A program made the position numbers and the translations under genes. This document shows, one piece after another, positions 49,100 to 57,249 of a DNA stretch of 64,000 bases. The notes under the pieces are model-generated. The model searched no databases. It saw only the letters and a program-made list of their open reading frames with translations, and was not told the origin of the DNA. Position 1 is the stretch's first letter. Every line of letters begins with the position of its first letter. The stretch lies in NCBI GenBank assembly GCA_965213765.1, contig OZ243926.1:2790001-2854000 (forward strand), given 5' to 3'. This stretch comes from JAJDXO01 sp965213765 (GTDB taxonomy: Bacteria > Pseudomonadota > Alphaproteobacteria > Rhodospirillales > UBA2165).

Positions 49100-50311
49100 A
49101 TGAGCGGCGTTTATGATGTAGCGATCGTCGGCGGCGGTTTCGTCGGCGGCACCATCGGTGTCGCGCTGGCCGATGCCGGGCTCGGGGTGCTGGTGATCGA
49201 CCGCGATGCGCCCGAGACGGTGGCGGCGCCCGGGTTCGACGGGCGGTCCTCGGCCATCGCCGCCGCGCCGCAACGGCTGCTGGACCGGCTGGGCATTTGG
49301 CGGGGCGTCGCGCCCGAAGCCTGCCCGATCGAGGACATCCGGGTGGCGGATGGCGGCTCGCCGCTGTTTCTTCACTACGGCCGGGAGGATGTGGGCGCGC
49401 CGGCGCTCGGGTTTATGGTCGAGAACCGCCACCTGCGCATGGCGGTGCGGGACAGGGTGCGGGAGACCGGCGGGATCACCGTCATGGCGCCGGCGGCGCT
49501 CACCGGCGTCGATGCGGACGATACCGGGGCGGCGCTGACATTCGAAAATTATCCGCCGGTCCGCGCCGGGCTGGTCATCGGCGCCGACGGCCGCGGGTCC
49601 TTCGTCCGCGAGGCGGCGGGCATCAGGCTCACCCGCCGGCGGTACGGTCAGACGGGCATCGTCTGCACCGTCGCCCACGAGCACCCCCACCACAACGTCG
49701 CCCACGAGCATTTTTTCCCCGCCGGTCCGTTCGCCATCCTTCCGCTGACCCGGAACCGGGCGTCCATCGTCTGGACCGAACGGACGGCGGTCGCCGGGCA
49801 GATCCTGGCGCTTTCCGGCGGGTCTTTCCTGGAGGAACTCGCCGAGCGGCTGGGCGATTTCCTCGGCGGATTGGAGGTCGTCGGGCCCAGGTGGTCCTAT
49901 CCCCTGGCGCTCCAATACGCCGAGACCATCGTCGGTCCCCGGTTGGCGCTTGCCGGCGATGCCGCCCAGGCCATGCATCCCATTGCCGGCCAGGGCCTCA
50001 ATCTGGGGCTCCGCGACGCGGCGGCGCTGGCGGAAGTGATCGTCGACGCCCGGCGTTTGGGTCTCGATATCGGCGCCCCGGCGACCCTCGCCCGTTATCA
50101 GCGGTGGCGGCGGTTCGACAGCCACCTGATGCTGGCCCTCACCGACGGGCTCAACCGGCTGTTTTCCAACGATCTGCCCGGGGTGCGGGGCGTGCGGGAT
50201 GCGGGCCTGGCGGCGGTCCACCGGGCCGGGCCGCTCAAGACCTACTTCATGCGCCACGCCATGGGCGAAAAGGGAGACCTGCCCCGCCTGCTCAAGGGCG
50301 AAGCGCTCTAA
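49100..50311 (+). CDS. UbiH/UbiF/COQ6-family FAD-dependent monooxygenase
   Basis: A 403-residue flavoprotein hydroxylase, probably for ubiquinone ring hydroxylation. It has the N-terminal FAD motif YDVAIVGGGFVGGTIGVALA, SSAIAAAPQRLLDRLGIW, LVIGADGRGSFVREAAGI (DG motif) and GDAAQAMHPIAGQGLNLGLR (GD motif). The start is taken at ATG 49100. Its TAA stop (50309-50311) is also the left target-site duplication of an IS5-type element, so the reading frame was preserved exactly. Which Ubi position is hydroxylated is unclear. Confidence 0.93.
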   Translation: MSGVYDVAIVGGGFVGGTIGVALADAGLGVLVIDRDAPETVAAPGFDGRSSAIAAAPQRLLDRLGIWRGVAPEACPIEDIRVADGGSPLFLHYGREDVGAPALGFMVENRHLRMAVRDRVRETGGITVMAPAALTGVDADDTGAALTFENYPPVRAGLVIGADGRGSFVREAAGIRLTRRRYGQTGIVCTVAHEHPHHNVAHEHFFPAGPFAILPLTRNRASIVWTERTAVAGQILALSGGSFLEELAERLGDFLGGLEVVGPRWSYPLALQYAETIVGPRLALAGDAAQAMHPIAGQGLNLGLRDAAALAEVIVDARRLGLDIGAPATLARYQRWRRFDSHLMLALTDGLNRLFSNDLPGVRGVRDAGLAAVHRAGPLKTYFMRHAMGEKGDLPRLLKGEAL

Positions 50312-51243
50312 GAGTCTGACTCGAAACTCTACATTTAATAACAATGGCTTGCGATCCGCCTTGTGAGGAGTCGGATGTGTGCGACGAGGATCCATGCCTG
50401 TGCGGAGGCGATTGATTTCTCCCAGTCCTTGGCCAGTCGGCGGCATCGGTTGAGCCAGGCGAAGGTCCTCTCGACGACCCATCTCCTGGGCAGGACCTCA
50501 AAGCCCTTGGCGGTATCGGGACGTCTTATAATCTCGATCGTCCAGCGGCCGATGTCTTCGAGGGCACCCTCAAGTTTCGGTCCGCCATAGGCGGCGTCAG
50601 CGAAGAGGTGACGCAGCCGGGGGAAGCGATGACGGATCGATTTGAGGACCCCGGGGGCGCCGTCGCGGTCCTGGATATCGGCTGAATGCACGATCAGGCC
50701 GAGCAGCAGGCCGAGCGTATCGGTGACGATGTGACGCTTGCGGCCCTTGATCTTCTTGCCCGCGTCATAGCCCCGAATACCACCGCTTTCCGTGGTTTTC
50801 ACGCTCTGGCTGTCGATCACCCCGGCGCTCGGGCCGGCCTCGCGTCCTTCCAACTCACGGGCCGCCACAACCAGATGATGGTTGATCGCCTCCAGCAGCC
50901 CGTTCGAGCGCCAGTCGTAGAAGTAACGCTGCACCGTGGAGGGCGGCGGGAAGTCGTTCGGCAGCATCGCCCACTGACAGCCCGTCGAGGCCATGTACAT
51001 GATCGCATCCATGACATTGCGCAGCTCCGTCGTCCGCGGCCGGCCTATCTTCTTGCGCGGCGGCATGAACGGCGCGATCAACGCCCACTCCCGATCCGTA
51101 AGGTCGCTTGCATAGCGACCGCCACGGCGCTCATACTTCGGGCGAGTGATTTCGGTCCACATGTTGTGCCTCCTCGTTTGCTTTGACACAACCGAGTAAG
51201 ACACAACCGACTGAAATCACTCAACTAGTTTCGAGTTGAACTC
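50312..51243 (-). mobile_element. IS5-family insertion sequence (932 bp) at a stop codon
   Basis: Left end GAGTCTGACTCGAAACT and right end (complement) GAGTTCAACTCGAAACT are imperfect terminal inverted repeats differing at three positions. It is flanked by a 3-bp duplication TAA (50309-50311 and 51244-51246), the TNA target of IS5/IS1031-type elements. One transposase gene runs leftward. Confidence 0.92.
50335..51162 (-). CDS. IS5-family transposase (single intact ORF)
   Basis: A 275-residue DDE transposase of the IS1031-like group. N-terminal DUF4096-type region: YASDLTDREWALIAPFMPPR, LRNVMDAIMYMASTGCQWAM. Core: AGVIDSQSVKTTESGGIRGY (first Asp), HLFADAAYGGPKLEGALEDI (second Asp) and PRRWVVERTFAWLNRCRRLA (Glu). 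ATG at 51162. In many relatives this ORF is split by a programmed frameshift; here it is continuous. Confidence 0.93.
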   Translation of the reverse strand: MWTEITRPKYERRGGRYASDLTDREWALIAPFMPPRKKIGRPRTTELRNVMDAIMYMASTGCQWAMLPNDFPPPSTVQRYFYDWRSNGLLEAINHHLVVAARELEGREAGPSAGVIDSQSVKTTESGGIRGYDAGKKIKGRKRHIVTDTLGLLLGLIVHSADIQDRDGAPGVLKSIRHRFPRLRHLFADAAYGGPKLEGALEDIGRWTIEIIRRPDTAKGFEVLPRRWVVERTFAWLNRCRRLAKDWEKSIASAQAWILVAHIRLLTRRIASHCY

Positions 51244-51246
51244 TAA

Positions 51247-51388
51247 GGTCCGGACTCCATTGAGCCGCCATTGGCGTGCGGCGGCGATGAGGACGGCGCG
51301 GCGCAAGGTCCCCCGCCCCCGTCAGGGAGAGAGGGAGTAGTCGCGTTGCCGCTTCGGGTTCCCTCGCCCCCGTCAGGGGGAGAGAGGC
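51247..51388. repeat. Palindromic repeat after the ubiH-like gene
   Basis: GGTCCGGACTCCATTGAGCC and GCGGCGATGAGGACGGCGCG match 36185-36240. CCCGCCCCCGTCAGGGAGAG and CCCTCGCCCCCGTCAGGGGG follow. Before IS insertion this repeat directly abutted the gene's stop codon. Confidence 0.85.
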
Positions 51389-51426
51389 TGAGGCATAAAA
51401 TGATTGCGTCATGGCCGGGTCCGGGC

Positions 51427-52708
51427 CACTGGTGTCCGGTTAAGATATCTGGACAGGTTGCATGGTGTTGATTCTACTGGTGTCCAAGCGTTTGCGACGA
51501 TTTGGACACGAAGTTAGGACCAGCACCATGCGGCACCAGAATAGCGTTTTTCATGACATCTTGAAGCATGTTCCTTGGGATGCGTTCGACCGGCTTGTGA
51601 AGGAGCATGGCGCCGATTGGCGGGTTTGGCGCCTGAGCACCAAGGACCAGTTCATCGCACTTCTATACGGCCAGCTTTCGGGGGCATCGAGCCTGCGCGA
51701 GATCGCCGGCGGCCTGGAGAGCCATTCGGCGCGGTTGTACCACGTCGGCAGCCGGCCGGCGCAGCGCTCGACGCTGGCCGACGCCAATGCGCGCCGTCCG
51801 GCGGCGGTGTTCTCGGGCCTGTTCGCCGAGATGGCCGGTCGTGCCCACCGGGGCCTGCGCCGCAAGCTCGGCGAGGCCACCTATCTGATCGATTCCACCG
51901 GGCTCCGCCTGAGCGGCGCCGGGTCCGAGTGGGCGCGCTTCTCGGCCAAGGTGTGCGGCGCCAAGGTCCACGTGATCTACGACGCGGATGCCGAGCGGCC
52001 GGTTTATTCGGCGGTGACCAAGGCCCGGGTCAATGACATCACCGCCGCCCAGACAATGCCCATCGAGGCCGGCGCCACCTACGTCTTCGACCTCGGCTAC
52101 TACGATTATGCCTGGTGGGCCAAGCTGAGCGCCGCCGGATGCCGCATCGTCACCCGTTTCAAGTCCAACACGCCGCTCGACCTTACCGCCGAACGCGGCC
52201 TCCCGGACGACAGCGGCATCCTGTCCGACCGCATCGGCCGGCTGCCAAAACGCCGGGCCAAAAACCGCAAAAACCCGTTCGCCGAACCGGTCCGAGAGGT
52301 GCGGATCAAAACCGACACCGGCAAGGTGCTGCGCATCCTCTCCAACGACCTCGACGCCCCGGCCCGGGAGATCGCCGATCTCTACAAGCGGCGATGGGCC
52401 ATCGAACTGTTCTTCCGCTGGGTCAAACAGACCCTCAAGATCCGACACTTCATCGGCAACAGCGAAAACGCCGTGCGCATCCAGATCGCCGTAAGGCCAG
52501 GAGGGCGATGATCGCCTATCTGCTGCTCAGGCTCGCCCAAGACACCCAAACCATCGTCAAAAGCCCGCTCGCATTCGCCCGTCTCGTGCGCGCCAACCTC
52601 ATGCATCGAAAGCGCATCGACCGCCTCCTCAAACCCAAAACACCGCCTCCCGAAAATTCAAACCAAATGGCAATCCAATGGACGTGAAAGTTAAACCGGA
52701 CACCAGTG
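51427..52708 (+). mobile_element. IS4-family insertion sequence (1282 bp), defective
   Basis: Ends CACTGGTGTCCGGTT (left) and the complement CACTGGTGTCCGGTTT (right) are inverted repeats. Flanking GGC on each side fits a 3-bp target duplication. The outer flanks GTCATGGCCGGGTCCGGGC and GGCTTGACCCGGTGATGAC rejoin into one palindrome, so the target was another intergenic repeat. Confidence 0.85.
51528..52687 (+). pseudogene. IS4-family transposase, frameshifted
   Basis: The N-terminal 328 codons read as an IS4-type transposase: VFHDILKHVPWDAFDRLVKE, STKDQFIALLYGQLSGASSL, AYLIDSTGLRLSG-like YLIDSTGLRLSGAGSEWARF (Asp), YYDYAWWAKLSAAGCRIVTR (Asp) and the Y-2-R-3-E-6-K motif YKRRWAIELFFRWVKQTLKI (Glu). 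At about 52493 the frame shifts and ends at 52511; the rest (MIAYLLLRLAQDTQTIVKSP) continues in another frame to 52687. Removing 11 bases (AAGGCCAGGAG) restores IQIAVAMIAYLLL, so an 11-bp insertion inactivated it. Confidence 0.88.
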
Positions 52709-52734
52709 GGCTTGACCCGGTGATGACGGCTCTT

Positions 52735-52945
52735 GTCCCCTCGCCCCCTTTGAGGGGGAGAGGGATGCGGAGGGTTGGCGAGCCTGCGAGCCATAGCCGT
52801 AGCTGGGTGAGGGGGAATTCCGTATTGCCCCCACCCTCACCCCAACCCTCCCTCTCGGAGGGAGAGGGAGTAGTCGCGTTGCCGCATCGGGTTCCCTCGC
52901 CCCCTTCGGGGGAAGAGGGAGTCGAGCCGAATCCCCTCGCTCCCG
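52735..52945. repeat. Palindromic repeat cluster before the DUF971 gene
   Basis: CCCCTCGCCCCCTTTGAGGG, the reverse-oriented GGCGAGCCTGCGAGCCATAG module, CCCTCACCCCAACCCTCCCT, CCTCGCCCCCTTCGGGGGAA. Both flanking features converge on it. Confidence 0.88.
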
Positions 52946-52961
52946 ACCCGGGGGGTTCGTC

Positions 52962-53324
52962 TCAACCCGGATCGCGGCTCAGGCCCTTTGCCGCCAAATC
53001 CGCGAGATATTGCCGCCACATCGCGTCCTGGCGGGCGCCGAACTCGTACAGGGTCTTCCACGAATAGATGCCGGTGTCGTGCATATCGTCGAAACCGATG
53101 CGGATGGCGTAGTTGCCGACCGCCTCGACCTCGACGATGCCCACATGCCGGCGGCCGGGCACGGTCCGGCGCTCGGACGGGGAATGGCCCTGCACTTCCG
53201 CCGACGGCGAGTGCACGCGCAGGAACTCGGCCGGCAGGGAAAACGAGCGGCCGTCATCGAAGTCGATCTCGAGCATCCGCTCGGCCTGCTTGATCCTGAT
53301 TTCAACGGGTTGGGGCGTGGACAC
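52962..53324 (-). CDS. DUF971 domain protein
   Basis: A 120-residue protein of DUF971, related to the N-terminal domain of gamma-butyrobetaine hydroxylase. It reads EIRIKQAERMLEIDFDDGRS, FSLPAEFLRVHSPSAEVQGH, VGIVEVEAVGNYAIRIGFDD and MHDTGIYSWKTLYEFGARQD. In bacteria, stand-alone copies have been linked to iron-sulfur protein assembly (Mrp/ApbC neighbourhoods), but not here. Start GTG at 53324, 14 nt after the Trm112-like gene. Confidence 0.88.
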   Translation of the reverse strand: MSTPQPVEIRIKQAERMLEIDFDDGRSFSLPAEFLRVHSPSAEVQGHSPSERRTVPGRRHVGIVEVEAVGNYAIRIGFDDMHDTGIYSWKTLYEFGARQDAMWRQYLADLAAKGLSRDPG

Positions 53325-53338
53325 GGGGGATCGCGCCG

Positions 53339-53527
53339 CTAATCGCCGCCGTCGATCTTCCGCGCCTCGTCGACCAGCATGATCGGAATGCCGTCCCGGA
53401 TGGGATAGGCGAGGCCCGCCTGCTCGCTGATCAACTCCTGGGCCTCGGCGTCATAGCGCAGCGGGCCCTTGGTCAGCGGGCAGACCAATATCTCCAGCAG
53501 CTTGGGATCGACTTGGGTGTCGGTCAT
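53339..53527 (-). CDS. Trm112 family protein
   Basis: A 62-residue zinc-ribbon-like protein of the UPF0434/Trm112 group: VDPKLLEILVCPLTKGPLRY, ELISEQAGLAYPIRDGIPIM, LVDEARKID. One Cys is visible where eukaryotic Trm112 has four, as in many bacterial versions. Trm112 activates methyltransferases in eukaryotes and archaea; the bacterial role is uncertain. ATG at 53527; 15 nt downstream of the Lon-N-domain gene. Confidence 0.9.
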   Translation of the reverse strand: MTDTQVDPKLLEILVCPLTKGPLRYDAEAQELISEQAGLAYPIRDGIPIMLVDEARKIDGGD

Positions 53528-53542
53528 CGCACGGCCTCCTGA

Positions 53543-54244
53543 TCAGTGCCTGGATGCCGGGGCTTCGCCCTCGATGCCGGCCATGGCGAGGAGGGACATC
53601 AGCACGTCCGGAACATCCGGCATTTCCGGCGCCTCGAGCAGCGCCTGTTTCTCCGAAACGTCGAACGGGCACATCATGGCCAGGGAGACGATGAGCGTCT
53701 CGTCATCGGCGTTTTCCAGGGAATCCCAGTCGGCCTGCAGGCCGCGGCTCTCGAAGAACCGGCGCAGCAGCCCGAAAAGCTCCTCGCGGTCGAAATCGAA
53801 GCCCGGCTGTTCGGCCAGATCGTTTCGGAACGGCCCGTAATCGGCGGCGACCCGGCGGTAGCCGTTCCGTCCCTCGACCTCGCCGGCGATATTGAACCGG
53901 CAAATGCCCTTGAGGCTGATCAGAATGCGCCCGTCATCGGTCTCGGAGAAGGAGGTGATCCGGCCGGCGCAGCCGATGCCGAAGATCGGCGCATCCTCGG
54001 CCACCGGATCGTGCTGGAACTCCAGGGGCTGTAACATGCCGATAATCCGCTCCTCCTTGAGCGCATCCAGCGCCATGGCCAGGTAGCGTTCCTCGAACAG
54101 GTTGAGGGGGAGCCGGCCATGGGGCAGCAGCAGCGCGCCGGGCAGCGGGAAAATAGGAATTTCCCGGGGCAATCCCTTGAACGGATGCCCGAAGGGGTCG
54201 CCCGGAGAACCGCCCGGAGAACCGCCCGGAGAATCGGAAGTCAT
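53543..54244 (-). CDS. Lon N-terminal (LON substrate-binding) domain protein
   Basis: A 233-residue protein with a stand-alone LON N-domain: REIPIFPLPGALLLPHGRLP, LNLFEERYLAMALDALKEER, IIGMLQPLEF, IGCAGRITSFSETDDGRILI, SLKGICRFNI, then a helical C-terminus ENADDETLIVSLAMMCPFDV, SEKQALLEA. It lacks ATPase and protease domains. Such proteins presumably bind damaged or specific substrates. Its N-terminal GGSPGGSPGD is low complexity. The ATG overlaps the stop of the CnoX-like gene (ATGA), suggesting a joint proteostasis role. Confidence 0.9.
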   Translation of the reverse strand: MTSDSPGGSPGGSPGDPFGHPFKGLPREIPIFPLPGALLLPHGRLPLNLFEERYLAMALDALKEERIIGMLQPLEFQHDPVAEDAPIFGIGCAGRITSFSETDDGRILISLKGICRFNIAGEVEGRNGYRRVAADYGPFRNDLAEQPGFDFDREELFGLLRRFFESRGLQADWDSLENADDETLIVSLAMMCPFDVSEKQALLEAPEMPDVPDVLMSLLAMAGIEGEAPASRH

Positions 54245-55209
54245 GAGAACAGCACCGACGACAGTTTGCGGCGCCCGTCGACGGTCGCCGGATTGGCGGG
54301 CCCGAGGGCCTCGAAGATCTCGAGCAACTGGGTGCGGGCCGCCTCGTCGTTCCAGGTCCGGTCCCGTTTGATGATCTCGACCAGCGCCTCGATGGCCTCT
54401 TCCGCCGCGCCGCCGCCATAGAGGGCGAGGGCGAGATCGAATCGCGCCTGGTGGTCGGCCGGGTCGCTGTCCACCTTGGCGCGGAGTTCGGCGGTATCGC
54501 CGCTGGCGCTGCTTTTCTCGGACAGATCCAGGCTGGCCTGGACGGCGCCGACCTCGGGCGAGCTTTTCACCGCGTCGTCGAGCCCGGCCAGGAATTCCCG
54601 CGCCCGGCCGGTTTCGCCGGCGGCGATCAGACACCTGGCGAGCCCCGCGGTTGCCCGCGCGTTCGCCGGATCGGCGCCCAGGACCTGATTGAAGATCCCG
54701 GCGGCCTGTTCCGCTTCACCCGCTTCCAGAGCCTGCTCGGCCTGGTCCAGGGCGTCGTCCAGCGGCGAGCCGCCGCCGGTCAGCTTCTCGATGAACTGGC
54801 GGAGCTGGCTCTCGGGCAGCGCGCCGGTGAAGGCGTCCACCGGCTGGCCGTCGCGGAAGGCGTAGACCATCGGAATCGACTGGACGCGCAGCTGGGCCGC
54901 CAATTCCTGGTTTTCGTCCACGTTGATTTTGACCAGCTTGACCGCGCCGCCGTACTCGGCGGCCAGCTTCTCCAGGAGGGGGCCGAGCTGCTTGCAGGGG
55001 CCGCACCACGGCGCCCAGAAATCGACGATGACCGGCACCTGCTGCGAGGCCTGGATGACATCGGCGCTGAAACGCTCGGTATTGCTGTCCAGGATAGCGC
55101 CTTCGCCGCCGCCCGGTCCGCCGCCCGGTCCACTCTGGGCCGCGCCGCCGCCCGGCACCGCCGCATCCGCGGTCGCCGCCGTTCCGTCGGGATTGATGAT
55201 CGTCGACAT
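54241..55209 (-). CDS. CnoX-like chaperedoxin (thioredoxin domain plus TPR)
   Basis: A 322-residue protein. After a Gly-rich N-terminus, residues about 40-145 are a thioredoxin domain: VPVIVDFWAPWCGPCKQLGP with an intact WCGPC, LVKINVDENQELAAQLRVQS, IPMVYAFRDGQPVDAFTGAL. The C-terminal two thirds are TPR-like helices (AEQALEAGEAEQAAGIFNQV, RATAGLARCLIAAGETGRAR). This matches YbbN/CnoX, which holds proteins against oxidation and hands them to chaperones. E. coli CnoX lacks the first Cys; here both are present, so a redox role is possible. Confidence 0.9.
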   Translation of the reverse strand: MSTIINPDGTAATADAAVPGGGAAQSGPGGGPGGGEGAILDSNTERFSADVIQASQQVPVIVDFWAPWCGPCKQLGPLLEKLAAEYGGAVKLVKINVDENQELAAQLRVQSIPMVYAFRDGQPVDAFTGALPESQLRQFIEKLTGGGSPLDDALDQAEQALEAGEAEQAAGIFNQVLGADPANARATAGLARCLIAAGETGRAREFLAGLDDAVKSSPEVGAVQASLDLSEKSSASGDTAELRAKVDSDPADHQARFDLALALYGGGAAEEAIEALVEIIKRDRTWNDEAARTQLLEIFEALGPANPATVDGRRKLSSVLFS

Positions 55210-55339
55210 GTCTCTTGCCTATGTCCCGGTTAACGTCCTGACATCACCCTGACAGTTGGCCCGCCTGCCGCGGACCGCAAGGGTGCGGCCGTCTTTAAAC
55301 CGGGTTTGGCCCGGATTGTCCATGGGGTCGCGCGGCCGG

Positions 55340-55894
55340 TCAGCCGCCGGCCGGTCGGCCGGACAGGGCGCCGATGTCGAGGATCGTCGGCTCGTACCCC
55401 ATTTCGCGGATAAACCGCAGCAGATCGCCGGGCGAGATGGCGGTCGTCGCGTCGTTGGTCAGCGGGTGGTAGTTGACGATGTCGCCGGCCAGCATCCGGG
55501 CGTCGAGCACCACCGACAATGCTGTGTCCCGGGCCGCCTCCCGGGCGGCGTTCCGGGCCGCGCCCGCCGCATTGATCAGGGCGAAGGGCGTCACGGCGCC
55601 CGGCGTCACGCCCAGCACCTCCATCAGCAGGTCCGGCTTGCCGAAGGAAAACCGGGCGGCGCCCAGCGCCTTCTGCAGCCCCTTGAGGTCGACCCGCGTG
55701 TCGTGAAGGGCCACGACCAGCCACAGCGCGCCTTTCTTGTCCTTGAGGAACAGGCTTTTGCAGTGCGCGCCCGGCAGCCCTTGGTGGAGATGGAGGCCGT
55801 CCTCGACGGTGAACAGGGGTTCGTGCCGGCGGGTGGTGACCGGGATGCCGAGCTCATCGAGCCGTTTCATCAGATCCCGTTCGGTGGCCGCCAT
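55340..55894 (-). CDS. Prolyl-tRNA editing protein (YbaK/ProX/PrdX family)
   Basis: A 184-residue free-standing trans-editing domain that hydrolyses mischarged Ala- or Cys-tRNA-Pro. It reads LGIPVTTRRHEPLFTVEDGL, PGAHCKSLFLKDKKGALWLV (catalytic Lys), VVALHDTRVDLKGLQKALGA and FGKPDLLMEVLGVTPGAVTP. The PrdX-like GVTPGAVTPFALIN suggests a ProXp-ala type. The ATG at 55894 is chosen, as upstream sequence is not conserved-looking. Confidence 0.9.
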   Translation of the reverse strand: MAATERDLMKRLDELGIPVTTRRHEPLFTVEDGLHLHQGLPGAHCKSLFLKDKKGALWLVVALHDTRVDLKGLQKALGAARFSFGKPDLLMEVLGVTPGAVTPFALINAAGAARNAAREAARDTALSVVLDARMLAGDIVNYHPLTNDATTAISPGDLLRFIREMGYEPTILDIGALSGRPAGG

Positions 55895-56171
55895 CACGCC
55901 CCCGATCCGGAATGATCGACGGTAAGGGAGTCGGGCCAAGCCCCACCCGGATACCCCTGCCACATGATGCGATCAGCCTCCTCCGGCTCGCGGACGCGCT
56001 GACGGTCGTCCGGCACGGCGCCCCGCATGGTACGCCGCCGCACGATACGGATTTGCCGCCGGCGTTCCAAGCCCCGGACCGCCCTCAACTTGTGTCCCCG
56101 GACCCTGGACGGGCCAAGTTCAACTTGCAAAGCGAGGCGCTTTTCGTATTATCGCCGCCTTCCAAACGGAT

Positions 56172-56246
56172 GCGGGCGTAGCTCAGGGGTAGAGCGCAAC
56201 CTTGCCAAGGTTGAAGTCGTGAGTTCAAATCTCATCGCCCGCTCCA
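56172..56246 (+). tRNA. tRNA-Gly (anticodon GCC)
   Basis: The acceptor stem GCGGGCG pairs with CGCCCGC. The D-arm GCTCAGGGGTAGAGC, anticodon arm CAACCTTGCCAAGGTTG, T-arm GTGAGTTCAAATCTCAT, discriminator T and an encoded CCA are all visible. 75 nt including CCA. Confidence 0.97.
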
Positions 56247-56451
56247 TTTCTTCCCTGTAATTCCATCATGCCGGCCGAAGCGGTCGTTAGATCACGAATG
56301 GCGGGTTTTCGCTGTTCTTGGCGCTCAAGAAACTTGGCGGATCAGGGGGTGGCGTGCACCAGGTCCTCGATGCTCGGCGCGAGACAAGGCAGCGCAGTTC
56401 GGGCATAAAGCGGAGCGACTGCCCTGGCGAGCACGCCGTCGGCGATCCGTC

Positions 56452-56963
56452 GGCGTTTCCAATTGACAACGCGGTCAACGTTTTTTGCAGCGGAAGACGT
56501 GTTCTACTTGGTAGTTGTCGCCGGCTTTTCCGTCTGCGTCGATATCAACGCTTAAAAGGCGGCCTGTTCTGCTGAGGGACACTTTAAGGAAGTAGGCTTT
56601 ATCCTCGTCCTTCCAAACCCAAAAGCGGTCAGAGCCGTTGATTTTGAAGAAGGTGTCTTCGACAACGGTATTGTCGATGTTGATTGTGCCGGTGTCGATT
56701 GTCCGGTCGGCTGTCAGTGTGGCGATGGTGTTGTCGCCTCGAACGGTGCAAAAGGGGTCGAGTATACTCACCAAACAGCAGCCCCACCGTTCCTCGGCTG
56801 CCGTGGCGTCTCCGGAAGCCGCGACTAGGCCGAATGTCATCAGGATCGCCGCCAGCGGGCGGCCCGCGATTCGGTACCCTATCATGTGGTTGATTCTCCA
56901 AGGCTGAAAGTTTGGAGCCGGGAGGCTACCACAAACGTCGCTGGCGTTTCCAATTGACAACGC
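56452..56963. repeat. 21-bp direct repeats bracketing the secreted orphan gene
   Basis: GGCGTTTCCAATTGACAACG plus C occurs at 56452-56472 and 56943-56963 in the same orientation. The left copy lies just past the gene's stop codon and the right copy is 58 bp upstream of its ATG. Confidence 0.8.
56475..56885 (-). CDS. Secreted hypothetical protein
   Basis: A 136-residue protein that I do not recognise. The N-terminal RIAGRPLAAILMTFGLVAAS GDATAA looks like a Sec signal with cleavage after residue 29 (ATAA-E). The mature part has a Cys pair in RWGCCLVSILDPFCTVRG, a Thr/Asp/Asn-rich middle and FWVWKDEDKAYFLKVSLSRT, ending VEHVFRCKKR. Four cysteines would allow two disulfides in the periplasm. It may be an inhibitor, binding protein or effector, but nothing shows which. 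It is flanked by 21-bp direct repeats and lies between tRNA-Gly and a TPR gene, hinting at acquisition beside a tRNA. The 364-bp gap 56886-57249 holds only a 7-bp hairpin (57079-57099). Confidence 0.72.
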   Translation of the reverse strand: MIGYRIAGRPLAAILMTFGLVAASGDATAAEERWGCCLVSILDPFCTVRGDNTIATLTADRTIDTGTINIDNTVVEDTFFKINGSDRFWVWKDEDKAYFLKVSLSRTGRLLSVDIDADGKAGDNYQVEHVFRCKKR

Positions 56964-57249
56964 CGCTGTTCGATCTGCGGAGGCCTCGAGATGTTTGTCC
57001 CCCGGACCTGAGGCTTATCCTCCACCTCTAATCTTTAGTCGTCCTGAAGACAGAATAGTACCGGCGAAGCCGGGACATAACTTGCGAGTGTAGCAAGTTC
57101 ATTTGCGGCTTCTTCGAGCGGCACTTGGCCGACCCGCACCCCCGCTGCGAGGCATTCCGCGTGCCGTTGGGGGGCGGCCCCTCCTTGCCTCCCATCGCGG
57201 ATCGGGCGTAGGCTGGCCATTCCGGCCGGATCGATAGGAGGCCGCGTCC

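Noticed and set aside
55912..56181. Open frame of 89 codons before tRNA-Gly
   Set aside because: Pro/His/Arg-rich composition without a domain; it runs into the tRNA gene.
56318..56575. Short plus-strand open frame after tRNA-Gly
   Set aside because: No ribosome-binding site and it overlaps the better-supported secreted protein gene on the other strand.
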